A stretch of DNA of 64,000 bases from an uncultured Granulosicoccus sp. (GCA_947492525.1 CANLNQ010000007.1:62001-126000); one strand, 5' to 3'. Counted from the first letter of the stretch, positions 27,544 through 36,791 are shown. Made by a program: numbers and translations. The notes: a model not told the origin generated them from the sequence alone.

Positions 27544-28215
27544 ATGATCAGTCTCAATCGCGTCAGCATGCAGTACCAGATGGCCGGCCGCCCCATTGAT
27601 GTTCTCAAGGACCTGGACCTGGATGTCGAGGCGCGGGAACGGGTGGCCATTGTCGGCCCTTCCGGCTCGGGCAAGACCACGCTGTTGCTGGTCATGACCG
27701 GTCTGGAGCAGCCCAGCGGTGGTGAGGTGGTGATCCATGAGCAGTCACTGGCGGCTCTGGATCGGGATGCACGTGCCGATCTCAGGCGCGACAACATCGG
27801 CATCGTCTTTCAGTCCTTTCATCTGGTGCCCAGCCTGACTGCCGAAGAAAATGTCGCCTTGCCTCTGGATATTGCCGGCCAGAGTCAGGGGCGTCGCCGA
27901 GCGCGTGACATGCTTGCGCGAGTGGGTCTGGGCGAGCGCGGCGGCCATTACCCGGCACAGCTCTCAGGCGGTGAACAACAGCGGGTTGCCATTGCCAGGG
28001 CGCTGGTCCATGAGCCGACCCTGCTGGTTGCCGATGAGCCTACCGGCAATCTGGATGAACGCACGGGGGAGGGCATCATCGAGTTGCTGTTCACGTTGAA
28101 CCGGGAGAGTGGCACGACCTTGTTGCTGGTCACCCATGATCCTCATCTGGCTGATCGCTGTGATCGCAGTCTGCGCCTGGAGAACGGGCAACTGCACCCG
28201 GTTGCCGGGAAATGA
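27544..28215 (+). CDS. ABC exporter ATP-binding protein, YbbA/LolD type
   Basis: The 223-residue ATPase has Walker A GPSGSGKTT near residue 42, Q-loop VFQSFHLVP, signature LSGGEQQRVAIARAL, Walker B LLVADEPTGNLDE and H-loop VTHDPHLAD. The GNLD ending and the FtsX-type partner place it in the LolD/MacB/YbbA group. I start it at ATG 27544 (MISLNRVSMQYQ), the normal family N-terminus; the frame is open 28 codons upstream but carries no domain. Its stop overlaps the permease start (ATGA, 28212-28215). Confidence 0.9.
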   Translation: MISLNRVSMQYQMAGRPIDVLKDLDLDVEARERVAIVGPSGSGKTTLLLVMTGLEQPSGGEVVIHEQSLAALDRDARADLRRDNIGIVFQSFHLVPSLTAEENVALPLDIAGQSQGRRRARDMLARVGLGERGGHYPAQLSGGEQQRVAIARALVHEPTLLVADEPTGNLDERTGEGIIELLFTLNRESGTTLLLVTHDPHLADRCDRSLRLENGQLHPVAGK

Positions 28216-30746
28216 GCGTGGCAAAGCTGGTACGCCTGCTGCCCTTGTTGTGGCGCGATCTGATCGGCAGCGGAACCTTGCGCGCCTTGTGGGTGTTCTG
28301 TGCCTGCCTGATGCTGGGCATCACGCTGATCGCTGCCTGCAGCAGTCTGCTGCGACTGGTCGAGGGCGGCCTGGCAACACAGCAGCGGGAGATCTTCGGT
28401 GGTGATCTGGTATTCAGTTCACGGGCGCCCTTGCCCGATGAGGAGCTGGCATGGCTGGAGGCCAACGGCACGGTGTCTCTGCAGGCAGAGCTGCGCACCA
28501 TGCTGGGTACCGAAGGGGGCGATTTCACGGCTGTCGAACTGTTGAGCGTGGATGATCGGTATCCGCTCTACGGCCAGGTGTCGCTCCAGCCTGCGCAGGC
28601 ACTGCAAGCGGTGGTCGAGCGTTCGGCGGAGGGTGTCTGGGGGGCGGCATTTGACCCGGTACTGGCGTCTCGTTACGGGCTTGCCGTGGGGCAGAGGGTC
28701 GATGTCGGCAGCATTCAACTGGAACTGCGCGCCGAGATCATCGAGCAGCCGGATCGGAGCCTGAATGCCAATACCCGCGGACCACCGCTGATCATCGATG
28801 CCCGGGCGCTGGAATCCACAGGCCTGGCCGGTCCCTTCAGTCTGATCGACTACGATTACCGGATCAGAACCGATGAATCCGCCGCCGACTTCCGAGCGCG
28901 TTTCCGGGAAGCATTCCCTTCCGCCGACGTCGAGATTCGCACGCTGGCCGATCGCAGTGAGTTGATCGCCAGGCGATTGGATCAGGTCGCGTCGGTACTG
29001 CTGCTCATCGGCCTGACCACGCTGTTCATCGGTGGTCTGGGTGTGGCGAACAGCATCGCCGCGTGGATCGCCACGAAGCGCGGCATGCTTGCCACCTTGC
29101 AGGCGCTGGGTTCACGGCAATGGCAGATTGCGGTGGTCTTCATCGGCCAGGTGCTGGTACTGGCTCTGCTGGCCAGTACGGCGGGCGCCGTGGTGGGCTC
29201 GGCCATCGCCTGGTTTGCCTCTCGCACGCTGGCGGCCTCCCTGCCGATATCCAGTGATGTGCTATCACTGCTGTGGCCGGCGGCATTGGCCATCGCCTTC
29301 GGTGTGCTCAGCGCCATCACCTTTGCACTGCCGGCCCTGGGTCGAGCACTGGCTGCAGAGCCTGTGGTCTTGCTGCGTGGTGCTGCCGAATTCAGTTCAC
29401 GCCTGTCCACGGGCTACAGACGAATCAGTCTGGCACTGGTGCTCGGCACCCTCCTGCTGATGTTCCTGTTGTTGCCCGAGCCGCTGATCGGCGTGGCATT
29501 CATCGTGGTGGCCGCCTTGCTGGTGGGCCTGCTGGATGCGCTGATCATCGGCTTGCGCCGGGTGGTCAGGCGATTGCGTCAGATGCGCGTACTGGATGGG
29601 CGTTTCAGTCTGCAGATAGCGGCAGCCAATCTGTATCGGCCCGGCAACACACTCAGGGCGATGCTGTTGTCTCTGGGCAGTGCACTGACACTGTTGACGG
29701 CTGCCTCGCTGGTGATCTTCGCCACGCTGGAGAGCCTGGACAGTACGGTTCCCGAGCGCTCACCGTCGCTTGTCTTCTACGATGTGCAGGCCGAGCAGGT
29801 AGCCGACTTTTCGCGCACGCTGGAGAATCTGCCGGGCCATGAATCGCATGTGCTGGCACCGCTGGTTCTGGGTCGCCTGACGCATATCAATGGGCAGTCC
29901 ATTGCGGCGCGAGACGATGTCGGCGAGGCCGAAGAGGCCAACGACGAGCACAAGCTGAGCTACCGCAACAGCAATATCGACAGCACCACCATCGACAGAG
30001 GTGCCTGGTGGCCCGACGATTACGCCGGAACACCGTTGGTGGCTTTCGAGGATCGAGAGGCCGATCAGCTGGGTTTGCAGGTGGGTGACACTCTGCGCTT
30101 CAGCATACTGGGGGAGGTGCTTGAAGCCGAACTGGCTGCCATCTACAGCCAGGCACGATTCGAAACCCGTTTCTGGCTGGAAGGTGTGTTCAGTCAGGGC
30201 GTACTGGATCCCTGGATCACGCGCTATATCGGTAGTGCACATCTGGCCCCGGGGCAGAGTATCAATGCCATGAATGAGCTGGGCGCCGGTTTCCCCAATG
30301 TGGTGACCATCCGGACCGCACAGTTGCTGGCGAATGCCCGAGCCATGCTCAGCGCTGCGGCGTTGGCGGTATCGCTGGTAGGCGGCATATCACTGGCGGC
30401 CAGTCTGCTGGTCATGAGCAGTGTCATTGCAGCAACGACACAACGACGCGTCTACGAAAGCGCCATCATGCACGCGGTAGGGGCCCGGCACGACGCCATT
30501 CGTCAAAGCCTGTTCATCGAGTATTTGCTGATGGCGGTCATCCTGACCCTGTTTGCCTTTGGTGCAGGCGGCCTGATTGCCTGGGGTATTCTGGAATACT
30601 GGCTCAAGCTTGCGCCGGATGGGCTGTGGGTGAGCGGTTTGCTGGTGGCCTTTGCCGGTAGCGTTGTCTGTCTGAGCGGAGGCGCGTTGTGGTTGATACG
30701 CAGCCTGCAGGTATCACCGGCGGTACTGCTGCGACGCGGTGCATGA
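28212..30746 (+). CDS. ABC exporter permease, YbbP-like with FtsX domains
   Basis: The 844-residue inner-membrane protein has the YbbP plan: one N-terminal helix, a large periplasmic domain (about 45-255), a three-helix FtsX unit (about 265-375), a central membrane segment near 400-440, a second periplasmic domain (about 500-690) and a C-terminal FtsX unit (about 700-840) ending in basic RRGA. With the YbbA-like ATPase it forms a mechanotransmission-type transporter. In E. coli ybbAP is next to tesA; no such gene is here, so the cargo is unknown. Confidence 0.9.
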   Translation: MSVAKLVRLLPLLWRDLIGSGTLRALWVFCACLMLGITLIAACSSLLRLVEGGLATQQREIFGGDLVFSSRAPLPDEELAWLEANGTVSLQAELRTMLGTEGGDFTAVELLSVDDRYPLYGQVSLQPAQALQAVVERSAEGVWGAAFDPVLASRYGLAVGQRVDVGSIQLELRAEIIEQPDRSLNANTRGPPLIIDARALESTGLAGPFSLIDYDYRIRTDESAADFRARFREAFPSADVEIRTLADRSELIARRLDQVASVLLLIGLTTLFIGGLGVANSIAAWIATKRGMLATLQALGSRQWQIAVVFIGQVLVLALLASTAGAVVGSAIAWFASRTLAASLPISSDVLSLLWPAALAIAFGVLSAITFALPALGRALAAEPVVLLRGAAEFSSRLSTGYRRISLALVLGTLLLMFLLLPEPLIGVAFIVVAALLVGLLDALIIGLRRVVRRLRQMRVLDGRFSLQIAAANLYRPGNTLRAMLLSLGSALTLLTAASLVIFATLESLDSTVPERSPSLVFYDVQAEQVADFSRTLENLPGHESHVLAPLVLGRLTHINGQSIAARDDVGEAEEANDEHKLSYRNSNIDSTTIDRGAWWPDDYAGTPLVAFEDREADQLGLQVGDTLRFSILGEVLEAELAAIYSQARFETRFWLEGVFSQGVLDPWITRYIGSAHLAPGQSINAMNELGAGFPNVVTIRTAQLLANARAMLSAAALAVSLVGGISLAASLLVMSSVIAATTQRRVYESAIMHAVGARHDAIRQSLFIEYLLMAVILTLFAFGAGGLIAWGILEYWLKLAPDGLWVSGLLVAFAGSVVCLSGGALWLIRSLQVSPAVLLRRGA

Positions 30747-30776
30747 TCAACACCGTGGGTGTGCCAGGCTGCACAT

Positions 30777-30819
30777 CCCGGATTACTCGCGACAGGCAAC
30801 AGTTCGCAAGCAATCCGGG
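30777..30819. terminator. Bidirectional stem-loop between convergent ybbP-like gene and gnd
   Basis: Arms CCCGGATT (30777-30784) and AATCCGGG (30812-30819) form an 8-bp perfect stem around a 27-base loop, followed by TTTG on the plus strand. Its position between two convergent stops (30746 and 30846) suggests a shared terminator, though the large loop and short T-run make it modest. Confidence 0.45.
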
Positions 30820-30845
30820 TTTGTATCAGCCTGGTGCGAGCCGTA

Positions 30846-32294
30846 TCAGGCGTCGTAGGTACTGCTCGAGACCGATGAACCACTGCCGATCCAGTCGGTG
30901 TGATGCCAGCTGCCATCACCGTCCAGCTGCTGATAGGTATGCGCGCCGAAATAGTCGCGTTGTGCCTGCAACAGATTGGCTGGCAGCCGGGCACTGCGAT
31001 AGCCATCGTAGAACGACAAGGCTGCGCTCATGGCCGGAACCGGAATGCCGCGATTGACGGCTTCACCGATAACCCGGCGCCAGCTGGCCTGCGTTTCGTG
31101 GATACGATCGCGGAAGTAGTCATCCAGTAGCAGATTGGCCAGTTCCGGCGTCTTGTCGTAGGCCGCCTTGATGTCATCCAGGAAAGCCGAGCGGATGATG
31201 CAGCCGCCGCGCCACATCTGTGCAATGGAGCCGTATTGCAAGTCCCAGTTGTATTCCTCTGCGGCGGCACGCATCAGCATGTAGCCCTGTGTATAGGAAA
31301 TGATCTTCGCGGCGAACAGGGCTTCACCCAGTGCGTCCACCCATTGCTCGGGAGCGCCGGTGGGCTGGGCGTCTGGCCCCTGCAGTACGCCGGATGCGGT
31401 GACACGCTCTTCCTTGATGGCAGACAGGGCACGGGCGAATACCGCCTCGCCGATGAGCGTCAGCGGAATGCCCAGTTCCAGCGCGTTGATGCCGGTCCAC
31501 TTGCCGGTACCCTTCTGGCCGGCGCGGTCCATGATGGTATCCACCACATAGGTATCGCCGTCCTTGAAACCGAGAATGTCTGCGGTGATCTCGATGAGAT
31601 AACTGTCCAGAGCCCCCTTGTTCCACTGGGCGAAGGTCGACTGCATGGCGTCATTGTCCATGCCCAGTCCATTCTGCATGAAGTCATAGGCTTCGCAGAT
31701 GAGCTGCATGTCGCCGTACTCGATCCCGTTGTGCACCATCTTGACGAAATGCCCGGCACCGCCATCGCCGACCCAGTCACAGCAGGGCTCGCCGGCATCG
31801 GTCTTGGCCGCAATGGCCTGGAAGATCGGCTTCAGATGTGGCCAGGCCTCCTTGTGGCCACCGGGCATCAGGGACGGTCCGTGGCGTGCCCCTTCCTCGC
31901 CACCGGAGACCCCGCTACCGACGAACAGCAGACCCTTGTCGGCAAGCTCCGCCGCACGTCGTTCGGAGTCCTCGAAATTCGAATTGCCGCCATCGATGAT
32001 GATATCGCCCTTGTCCAGCAGTGGCACAAGCTCTGCGATGACTGCATCGACGGCCGGGCCGGCCTTGACCATCAGCATGACCTTGCGCGGGCTGGCCAGC
32101 GAGGAGACCAGCTCGTCGAGCGTCTTTGCTCCGATGATCTGTGTGCCCTTTGCCGGACCGTCGAGAAAGGCTTCCGTCTTTTCAAAGGTCCGGTTGAAGG
32201 CCACGACCGTGAAGCCGTTGTCATTCATGTTGAGAATGAGATTCTGACCCATGACGGCCAGGCCGATGACGGCAATATCTGCTGATGCGCTCAC
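30846..32294 (-). CDS. gnd: 6-phosphogluconate dehydrogenase, decarboxylating
   Basis: The 482-residue enzyme oxidises 6-phosphogluconate to ribulose-5-phosphate and CO2 with NADP. It has the dinucleotide fold IGLAVMGQNL, GGNSNFEDSERR, the substrate loop GSGVSGGEEGARHGPS, the catalytic lysine region KMVHNGIEYGDMQ and the full-length C-terminal tail with RDYFGAHTYQ. The start is uncertain by two codons: AGGAG lies one base before ATG 32300 but 7 bases before GTG 32294, so I prefer the GTG. It sits beside gluconokinase and a gluconate-type regulator, which fits a gluconate pathway running into the pentose phosphates. Confidence 0.95.
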   Translation of the reverse strand: MSASADIAVIGLAVMGQNLILNMNDNGFTVVAFNRTFEKTEAFLDGPAKGTQIIGAKTLDELVSSLASPRKVMLMVKAGPAVDAVIAELVPLLDKGDIIIDGGNSNFEDSERRAAELADKGLLFVGSGVSGGEEGARHGPSLMPGGHKEAWPHLKPIFQAIAAKTDAGEPCCDWVGDGGAGHFVKMVHNGIEYGDMQLICEAYDFMQNGLGMDNDAMQSTFAQWNKGALDSYLIEITADILGFKDGDTYVVDTIMDRAGQKGTGKWTGINALELGIPLTLIGEAVFARALSAIKEERVTASGVLQGPDAQPTGAPEQWVDALGEALFAAKIISYTQGYMLMRAAAEEYNWDLQYGSIAQMWRGGCIIRSAFLDDIKAAYDKTPELANLLLDDYFRDRIHETQASWRRVIGEAVNRGIPVPAMSAALSFYDGYRSARLPANLLQAQRDYFGAHTYQQLDGDGSWHHTDWIGSGSSVSSSTYDA

Positions 32295-32362
32295 GTACAT
32301 GCTCCTGCCAACCAGTGGCCTTGATCTATGAATTGCGACAAATGCAATGGTAACAGGCCGGT

Positions 32363-33307
32363 TCAGACAACGGCTGTCAGTAATGGTTGCCCGGCAAGAT
32401 AGGCCGCCAGATTGTCCAGTACCAGTTTGCCCATGGCCTCACGTGTCTCCCAGGTGCCGCTGGCATTGTGTGGCTGCAGCACGACGTTGTCGAGCGTGAA
32501 AAAGGCGGGAGGGATATTCGGCTCGTCGGCAAAGACATCAAGTCCGGCACCGGCGATTCGCTTTTCCTGCAAACAGCTGAGCAGCGCCACCTCATCGACC
32601 AGCGTGCCGCGAGATACATTGATCAGATAGCCATCGGGGCCCAGCGCGTCCAGCACCCCGGCATCGATCGAGCCGATGGTGCCCGCGGTGGCCGCAGCGG
32701 TGACGAACAGATAGTCGACCTGGCTGGCCAGCTCTTCCAGCGAAGCAACAAAGGTGTAGTTGTCCGAATCGCTGCGTGGACTGCGGTTGCAATAGCTGAT
32801 GGGCATGCGAAAGCCCTCCAGGCGCATGGCCAGCGCCTTGCCGATACTGCCCATGCCGTAGATGCCGGCACGTTTGCCCATGACCCGGCGCGTCAAGGGC
32901 ATGGCTCCCTGTGCAGGCCATTTTCCGGCGCGGGCATACTGATCACCGACGACCAGTTGGCGTGACACGGCCAGCGCCAGAGCCATCGCCATGTCTGCCA
33001 CATCATCACTCAGCACGTCCGGTGTGTTGCTGACCCCGATGCCGTGGTCGCGACACCAGGCCAGGTCGACGGCATCCACACCGACGCCGAAGACGGAAAC
33101 GATCTTCACTGCGGGCAGCTTTTTCAGAATGTCCGCCGAGACGCCATTGCCACCGTCTGTGACCACGCCGATACAGCTGTCGGCAATACTGGCCAGCAAG
33201 GCATCCTTGTCCGTGCTTTCCCAGTAACGATGCACGGTGTAGGTGGATTCCAGCGTGTCCATCACCGATGGCAGCAAGGGGCCGATCAACAGAAGGGTTT
33301 GGCTCAT
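32363..33307 (-). CDS. D-2-hydroxyacid dehydrogenase (possible 2-ketogluconate/hydroxypyruvate reductase)
   Basis: The 314-residue protein has the NAD-binding motif GMGSIGKAL in its centre and the catalytic Arg (INVSRGTLVDE), Glu (VFADEPN) and His (LQPHNASG) of the D-isomer-specific family. NVSRGTLVDE and FADEPNIPP resemble glyoxylate/hydroxypyruvate reductases of the GhrB class, which also reduce 2-keto-gluconate. Its place between gnd and gluconokinase, all on one strand, favours 2-ketogluconate as substrate; that is inference. The next gene upstream, gluconokinase, ends 86 bases away. Confidence 0.82.
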   Translation of the reverse strand: MSQTLLLIGPLLPSVMDTLESTYTVHRYWESTDKDALLASIADSCIGVVTDGGNGVSADILKKLPAVKIVSVFGVGVDAVDLAWCRDHGIGVSNTPDVLSDDVADMAMALALAVSRQLVVGDQYARAGKWPAQGAMPLTRRVMGKRAGIYGMGSIGKALAMRLEGFRMPISYCNRSPRSDSDNYTFVASLEELASQVDYLFVTAAATAGTIGSIDAGVLDALGPDGYLINVSRGTLVDEVALLSCLQEKRIAGAGLDVFADEPNIPPAFFTLDNVVLQPHNASGTWETREAMGKLVLDNLAAYLAGQPLLTAVV

Positions 33308-33393
33308 GACAGGGTGTTCCGGTGTGATGCCCGATGACTGGAGCGCCGAAGGCAGGTGAATGGGAGGAGCGGGTCGTTCCGTGCGGCACGGCG

Positions 33394-33954
33394 TCAGGGC
33401 CTGATGACTCCGGCTGCCTGCAGCGCCGCCACCGCCGTGCGGGAAATGGTCTGGATATCGTTGTCGATGCTGACGGTGACCACATTGTCTTCCCCGCGCG
33501 GATCTTCCAGTGCGTCGAACTGGCTGTCGAGCAAGGCCTCCGGCATGAAGTGCCCGGTGCGCAGATGCATGCGCGAGGCGATCAGTTCGCGTGAGCCTTC
33601 GAGAAAGACATAGACGACTCTGCCGGCGGAATTCAGGGTCTGCCGGTATCGCTGTTTCAGCGCCGAGCAGGCGATGACGCAGATGCCGTGTTGCGCTGCC
33701 TGTGTCGCTGCATATCGGGCGACGGCTTCCAGCCAGGGTTGACGATCATCATCGTTCAGTGGGATGCCTGATGCCATCTTCTCGATATTGCCTGCCGGGT
33801 GCAGTTCGTCGCCATCCTTGAAGTGCGCCTGCAGATCGCTGGCCAGTCGTTCGGCAACGGTGGACTTGCCACACCCGCTGACGCCCATCACGATCACGGT
33901 CAAGGGCTCGTCCTGCATCGCGCCACTGGGCGTGGCTTCAGCTTCACTCATCAT
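33394..33954 (-). CDS. gntK: Gluconokinase
   Basis: The 186-residue kinase has the P-loop GVSGCGKST, the gluconokinase-specific DGDELHP, NIEKMASGIPLNDDDRQPWL, CSALKQRYR and the C-terminal lid sequence GHFMPEALLDSQFDALE. It phosphorylates D-gluconate to 6-phosphogluconate. I start it at ATG 33954 because GAGGTG lies 9 bases upstream; the frame is open to 34020, which would overlap the regulator far more. The chosen start overlaps the end of the LacI-type gene by 11 bases, so repressor and kinase are co-translated. Confidence 0.95.
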   Translation of the reverse strand: MMSEAEATPSGAMQDEPLTVIVMGVSGCGKSTVAERLASDLQAHFKDGDELHPAGNIEKMASGIPLNDDDRQPWLEAVARYAATQAAQHGICVIACSALKQRYRQTLNSAGRVVYVFLEGSRELIASRMHLRTGHFMPEALLDSQFDALEDPRGEDNVVTVSIDNDIQTISRTAVAALQAAGVIRP

Positions 33955-35050
33955 GGGGTAGTACACCTCGGGTTGGCAGGGCATCGGGAGCGTTGGAAGA
34001 ATACGCCTCGAACTGTTCATCGTGTCCGGTGCTTTGCCGATGGATAAGCTCGAATCCCAGATTGCAGTGGGAGGGCGGGGGTGGCGTCTCGCCGTTGATG
34101 GTGGCGATGATCAGTTCGGCGGCCTGTTGCCCGATGCGATAGCTGGGCAGGCGCACGCTGGTGAGCGAAGGTTGCAGATAGCGCGCAAAATCGAAATCAC
34201 CGAATCCGGCGATGGCCAGCTGATCGGGCACCGAAATGGCTCGACGTCTGCACTCGTGCAGCACGCCCAGTGCAGTCATGTCCGAGGCGCAGGCCAGGGC
34301 TTGCATCTCCGGGTATCGATCCAGCAGCTGGGCCGCACCCTTGACGCCGTCCTCGATGGCCATGGGGGCCTTGCCCACGGATGACTGGATGTCATCGCGC
34401 AATCCGGCATTGCGCAAGGCCGCCAGATGGCCCTGGCGGCGTTGTTCGCCATTCGGATCGAATGCGCCCAGAGCCCCCAGAAAGCCGATTCGGGTATGAC
34501 CCATTGCGATGAGTGATTCGCTCATGCTGCGCCCCACCTCGACTTGCGAGAAACCAACCACTCTGTTGCGCGGCTTGTCGGGCCAGTGCCAGGTTTCAAT
34601 GACGGGAATGGCGGCGCGTTCCAGCAGTTCCTGTGCCGCGGGAGAGTCCAGACCCGATATCAGCACGATGGCCTCCGGGCGACGACCGAGCAGCATCCGC
34701 AACAGCTCGCGTTGTTGCTCTACCGAGTAATAGCAGTCGCCGATCAGCAGATGGTAACCGTGCTCTCGCAGCGTATCCGACAGGCCATCGACCGTGCGCA
34801 GGAAACCGGCATGTCGCAGTGAGGGCAGCAGCACTGCCACGTGTCCGCTGCGCTGGCTGGAGAGCGAACCTGCCGCCAGGTCGGGTACGTAGTTGAGTTC
34901 GCGGGCGGCCATCTCGACGCGTTGCCGGGTGGCCGGTGACACGAGATCGGGAGTGCGCAGGGTGCGCGACACTGTCATCAGCGAGACGCCTGCCAGTGCC
35001 GCCACATCGCGGCTGGTAATGCTTCTGGCTTTGCTCGCCTTACGGCTCAT
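33944..35050 (-). CDS. LacI family repressor, probably gluconate-responsive GntR type
   Basis: The 368-residue regulator begins with the LacI helix-turn-helix and hinge (ITSRDVAALAGVSLMTVSRTLRTPDLVSPATRQRVEMAA split over residues 12-50), then a periplasmic-binding-like effector domain (HVAVLLPSLRHAGFLRTVDGLSDTL, FGDFDFARYLQPSLTSVRLP). RQRVEMAARELNYVPD resembles E. coli GntR. It is the first gene of the leftward gluconate unit and is divergent from the lactonase; a LacI-type palindrome lies between them. It probably represses both sides until gluconate or its phosphate binds. Confidence 0.88.
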   Translation of the reverse strand: MSRKASKARSITSRDVAALAGVSLMTVSRTLRTPDLVSPATRQRVEMAARELNYVPDLAAGSLSSQRSGHVAVLLPSLRHAGFLRTVDGLSDTLREHGYHLLIGDCYYSVEQQRELLRMLLGRRPEAIVLISGLDSPAAQELLERAAIPVIETWHWPDKPRNRVVGFSQVEVGRSMSESLIAMGHTRIGFLGALGAFDPNGEQRRQGHLAALRNAGLRDDIQSSVGKAPMAIEDGVKGAAQLLDRYPEMQALACASDMTALGVLHECRRRAISVPDQLAIAGFGDFDFARYLQPSLTSVRLPSYRIGQQAAELIIATINGETPPPPSHCNLGFELIHRQSTGHDEQFEAYSSNAPDALPTRGVLPHDE

Positions 35051-35060
35051 GGGGCTGGAT

Positions 35061-35068
35061 TATCGGTA
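35061..35068. promoter_or_regulatory. Possible second LacI-type half-operator at the repressor's own start
   Basis: The 8-base core TATCGGTA keeps the TAnCGnTA centre seen in the better operator at 35195-35208, but the outer bases do not match. It lies 11 bases before the repressor ATG on the minus strand, a position suited to autoregulation. Weak evidence only. Confidence 0.25.
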
Positions 35069-35194
35069 TCGGGTACGGTGAATGGACGCCTAAGCGCAAC
35101 GCGTGTGTCAACCGCGAAGCCAGGCCGGTAACTGGCGGCCAAGTCGCGGGAGAGCTGTCTGTGGCGACTTTGGATAGCCACGGCTTGTATGCGA

Positions 35195-35208
35195 TGATAG
35201 CGTTAACA
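35195..35208. promoter_or_regulatory. LacI-family operator in the divergent gluconate promoter
   Basis: TGATAGCGTTAACA is a 14-base dyad of the form TGnTAnCGnTAnCA with a central CG, matching 10 of 14 positions of its own inverse. Central-CG palindromes of this size are the standard target of LacI/GntR-type repressors. It lies between the repressor start (35050) and the lactonase start (35245), where it can control both genes. It also argues that the lactonase begins at 35245, not at the upstream GTG that would put the site inside the gene. Confidence 0.65.
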
Positions 35209-35244
35209 CCATTGATTCATCAAGGCTTGAGGAGAACTGAGGCG

Positions 35245-36156
35245 ATGTACGGAGAACTGGAAGGTTGTGGTGTGGAAGTCATCGATTCATCCTTTGCCGA
35301 TTGTCTGATCGGCCATGCACGCGTCGAAAGACTGTGGACAGGTGCTCGCTGGTTGGAAGGTCCTGCCTGGTTTGCTGCCGGCCGCTATCTGGTCTGGTCG
35401 GACATCCCCAACAATCGCATGATGCGATTCGATGAAGCATCCGGGCATGTCGCCGTGTTTCGACAACCCAGTCAGTTCAGCAATGGCAATACGGTGGACA
35501 CACAGGGGCGGCTTGTCAGTTGCGAGCACCTGACCCGTCGTGTCACGCGCACCGAGCACGATGGCTCGATCAGTGTGCTGGCCAGTGAATACGACGGCAA
35601 ATCGCTGAACTCGCCGAACGATGTCGTGGTGAAATCCGACGGCTCCATCTGGTTCACCGACCCCAGCTACGGCATCATGAGCGACTACGAAGGGGAAAGT
35701 GGCGAGCCTGAATTGCCCTGTCAGGTGTATCGCATCGATCCCGATGGCAGCATGAGTGTGGTGGCAGGCGATTTCGTCAAGCCCAACGGCCTGGCGTTCT
35801 CCCCCGATGAATCCATTCTGTACATCGCCGATACCGGCGCGTCGCACGCACCGGACGGACCCAGGCATATCCGTGCCCTGCAGGTCGCCGATGATGGCAG
35901 GAGCCTGGGTGATTCCCGGGTTCTGGCAGAGTGCACGGCTGGCCTGTTCGATGGCTTCCGGGTCGATCTGGGCGGCCGAATCTGGACCAGCGCCGCCGAT
36001 GGTGTGCATTGCCTGAATGCCGAGGGCAAGCTGATCGGCAAGATTCTCATTCCGGAAATGGTTGCCAACGTCACCTTTGGCGGCCCGAAGCGCAACCGTC
36101 TGTTCATCTGCGGCACCACTTCGCTGTATTCGCTGTATCTGGCCATCAACGGCTGA
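35245..36156 (+). CDS. SMP-30/gluconolactonase family lactonase
   Basis: The 303-residue six-bladed propeller has the metal ligands of the SMP-30 family: Glu in WLEGPAW, Asn in SPNDVVV, and Asp in FSPDESILYIADTG, plus FTDPSYG. These enzymes hydrolyse sugar lactones such as glucono-1,5-lactone to the acid, with a divalent metal. ATG 35245 has GAGG 5 bases upstream and lies past the repressor operator; the in-frame GTG 35161 is rejected. No signal peptide is seen, so the reaction is cytosolic. It supplies gluconate to the kinase and dehydrogenase encoded on the other side of the repressor. Confidence 0.88.
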   Translation: MYGELEGCGVEVIDSSFADCLIGHARVERLWTGARWLEGPAWFAAGRYLVWSDIPNNRMMRFDEASGHVAVFRQPSQFSNGNTVDTQGRLVSCEHLTRRVTRTEHDGSISVLASEYDGKSLNSPNDVVVKSDGSIWFTDPSYGIMSDYEGESGEPELPCQVYRIDPDGSMSVVAGDFVKPNGLAFSPDESILYIADTGASHAPDGPRHIRALQVADDGRSLGDSRVLAECTAGLFDGFRVDLGGRIWTSAADGVHCLNAEGKLIGKILIPEMVANVTFGGPKRNRLFICGTTSLYSLYLAING

Positions 36157-36211
36157 GCCCGGCAAGGCCAGTCCGTGCGAGGCGCCGCGGCGGGGCTGAC
36201 TGGTACAGCAG

Positions 36212-36640
36212 CTACTCCCAGGAGCCTGAATCCAGCGCATCCATCAAGGCATCAATGGCAGCCTGGGCAACGGCAACATCGTCGTCCGGTGCGCCGGAAC
36301 CGACTCCGATGGCGCCGGCCAGCTGGTCATCGATCATCACCGGCAGTCCGCCTTTCAGATTGGTGAACTGGCCCTGGGTGGTGACGCCCAGCAGCACACC
36401 GAATTCGGACGGAGCGCCCCCTGTGGGGGCCGCGATGGAGGCGGCAGTCACCGCCTTTGCGGTGGATGTGTCGATGCTGTGGAATTTGGCACCCTTCATG
36501 CGGCAGAACGCCAGCAGACGGCCTGCCGCGTCTACCACGGCGATATTCTGTGGCACACCAATGGACAGCGCATGTTGGCGTGCAGCGTTCAACATCAGCA
36601 GAGCGGCTTCGTCGTCGAGTTCAGGGCGATGGTTGAGCAT
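36212..36640 (-). CDS. GlcG/HbpS family haem-degrading or haem-binding protein
   Basis: The 142-residue protein fits the GlcG/HbpS (DUF336) family: ALSIGVPQNIAVVDAAGRLLAFCRMKGAKFHSIDTS in the first half, then LKGGLPVMIDDQLAGAIGVGSGAPDDDVAVAQAA. Some members bind haem, and the name comes from a gene of the glycolate operon; the precise role is unclear. It has no signal peptide. It converges with the lactonase gene 56 bases away and is divergent from the AI-2E gene. Confidence 0.85.
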   Translation of the reverse strand: MLNHRPELDDEAALLMLNAARQHALSIGVPQNIAVVDAAGRLLAFCRMKGAKFHSIDTSTAKAVTAASIAAPTGGAPSEFGVLLGVTTQGQFTNLKGGLPVMIDDQLAGAIGVGSGAPDDDVAVAQAAIDALMDALDSGSWE

Positions 36641-36785
36641 GGTTCAGAATCCTCTTGCAGAAGGGGCCTTTCGGTTGAATGGCGCGGGTTGCAGGGCAGG
36701 CCGGGCAGCGCTTTGTCGGTGCCGCCGAGAAACGCTCGTCTCGAGACCTTGATGCAATAACACGTTGTCGATCCATCACCCACAC

Positions 36786-36791
36786 TATAAT
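36786..36791 (+). promoter_or_regulatory. Candidate -10 box of the AI-2E family gene
   Basis: A perfect TATAAT follows TTGTCG (36765-36770, four of six -35 positions, 15-base spacer). Transcription would start near 36798, which lies past the in-frame GTG at 36794 and so supports ATG 36821 as the start. Confidence 0.5.
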
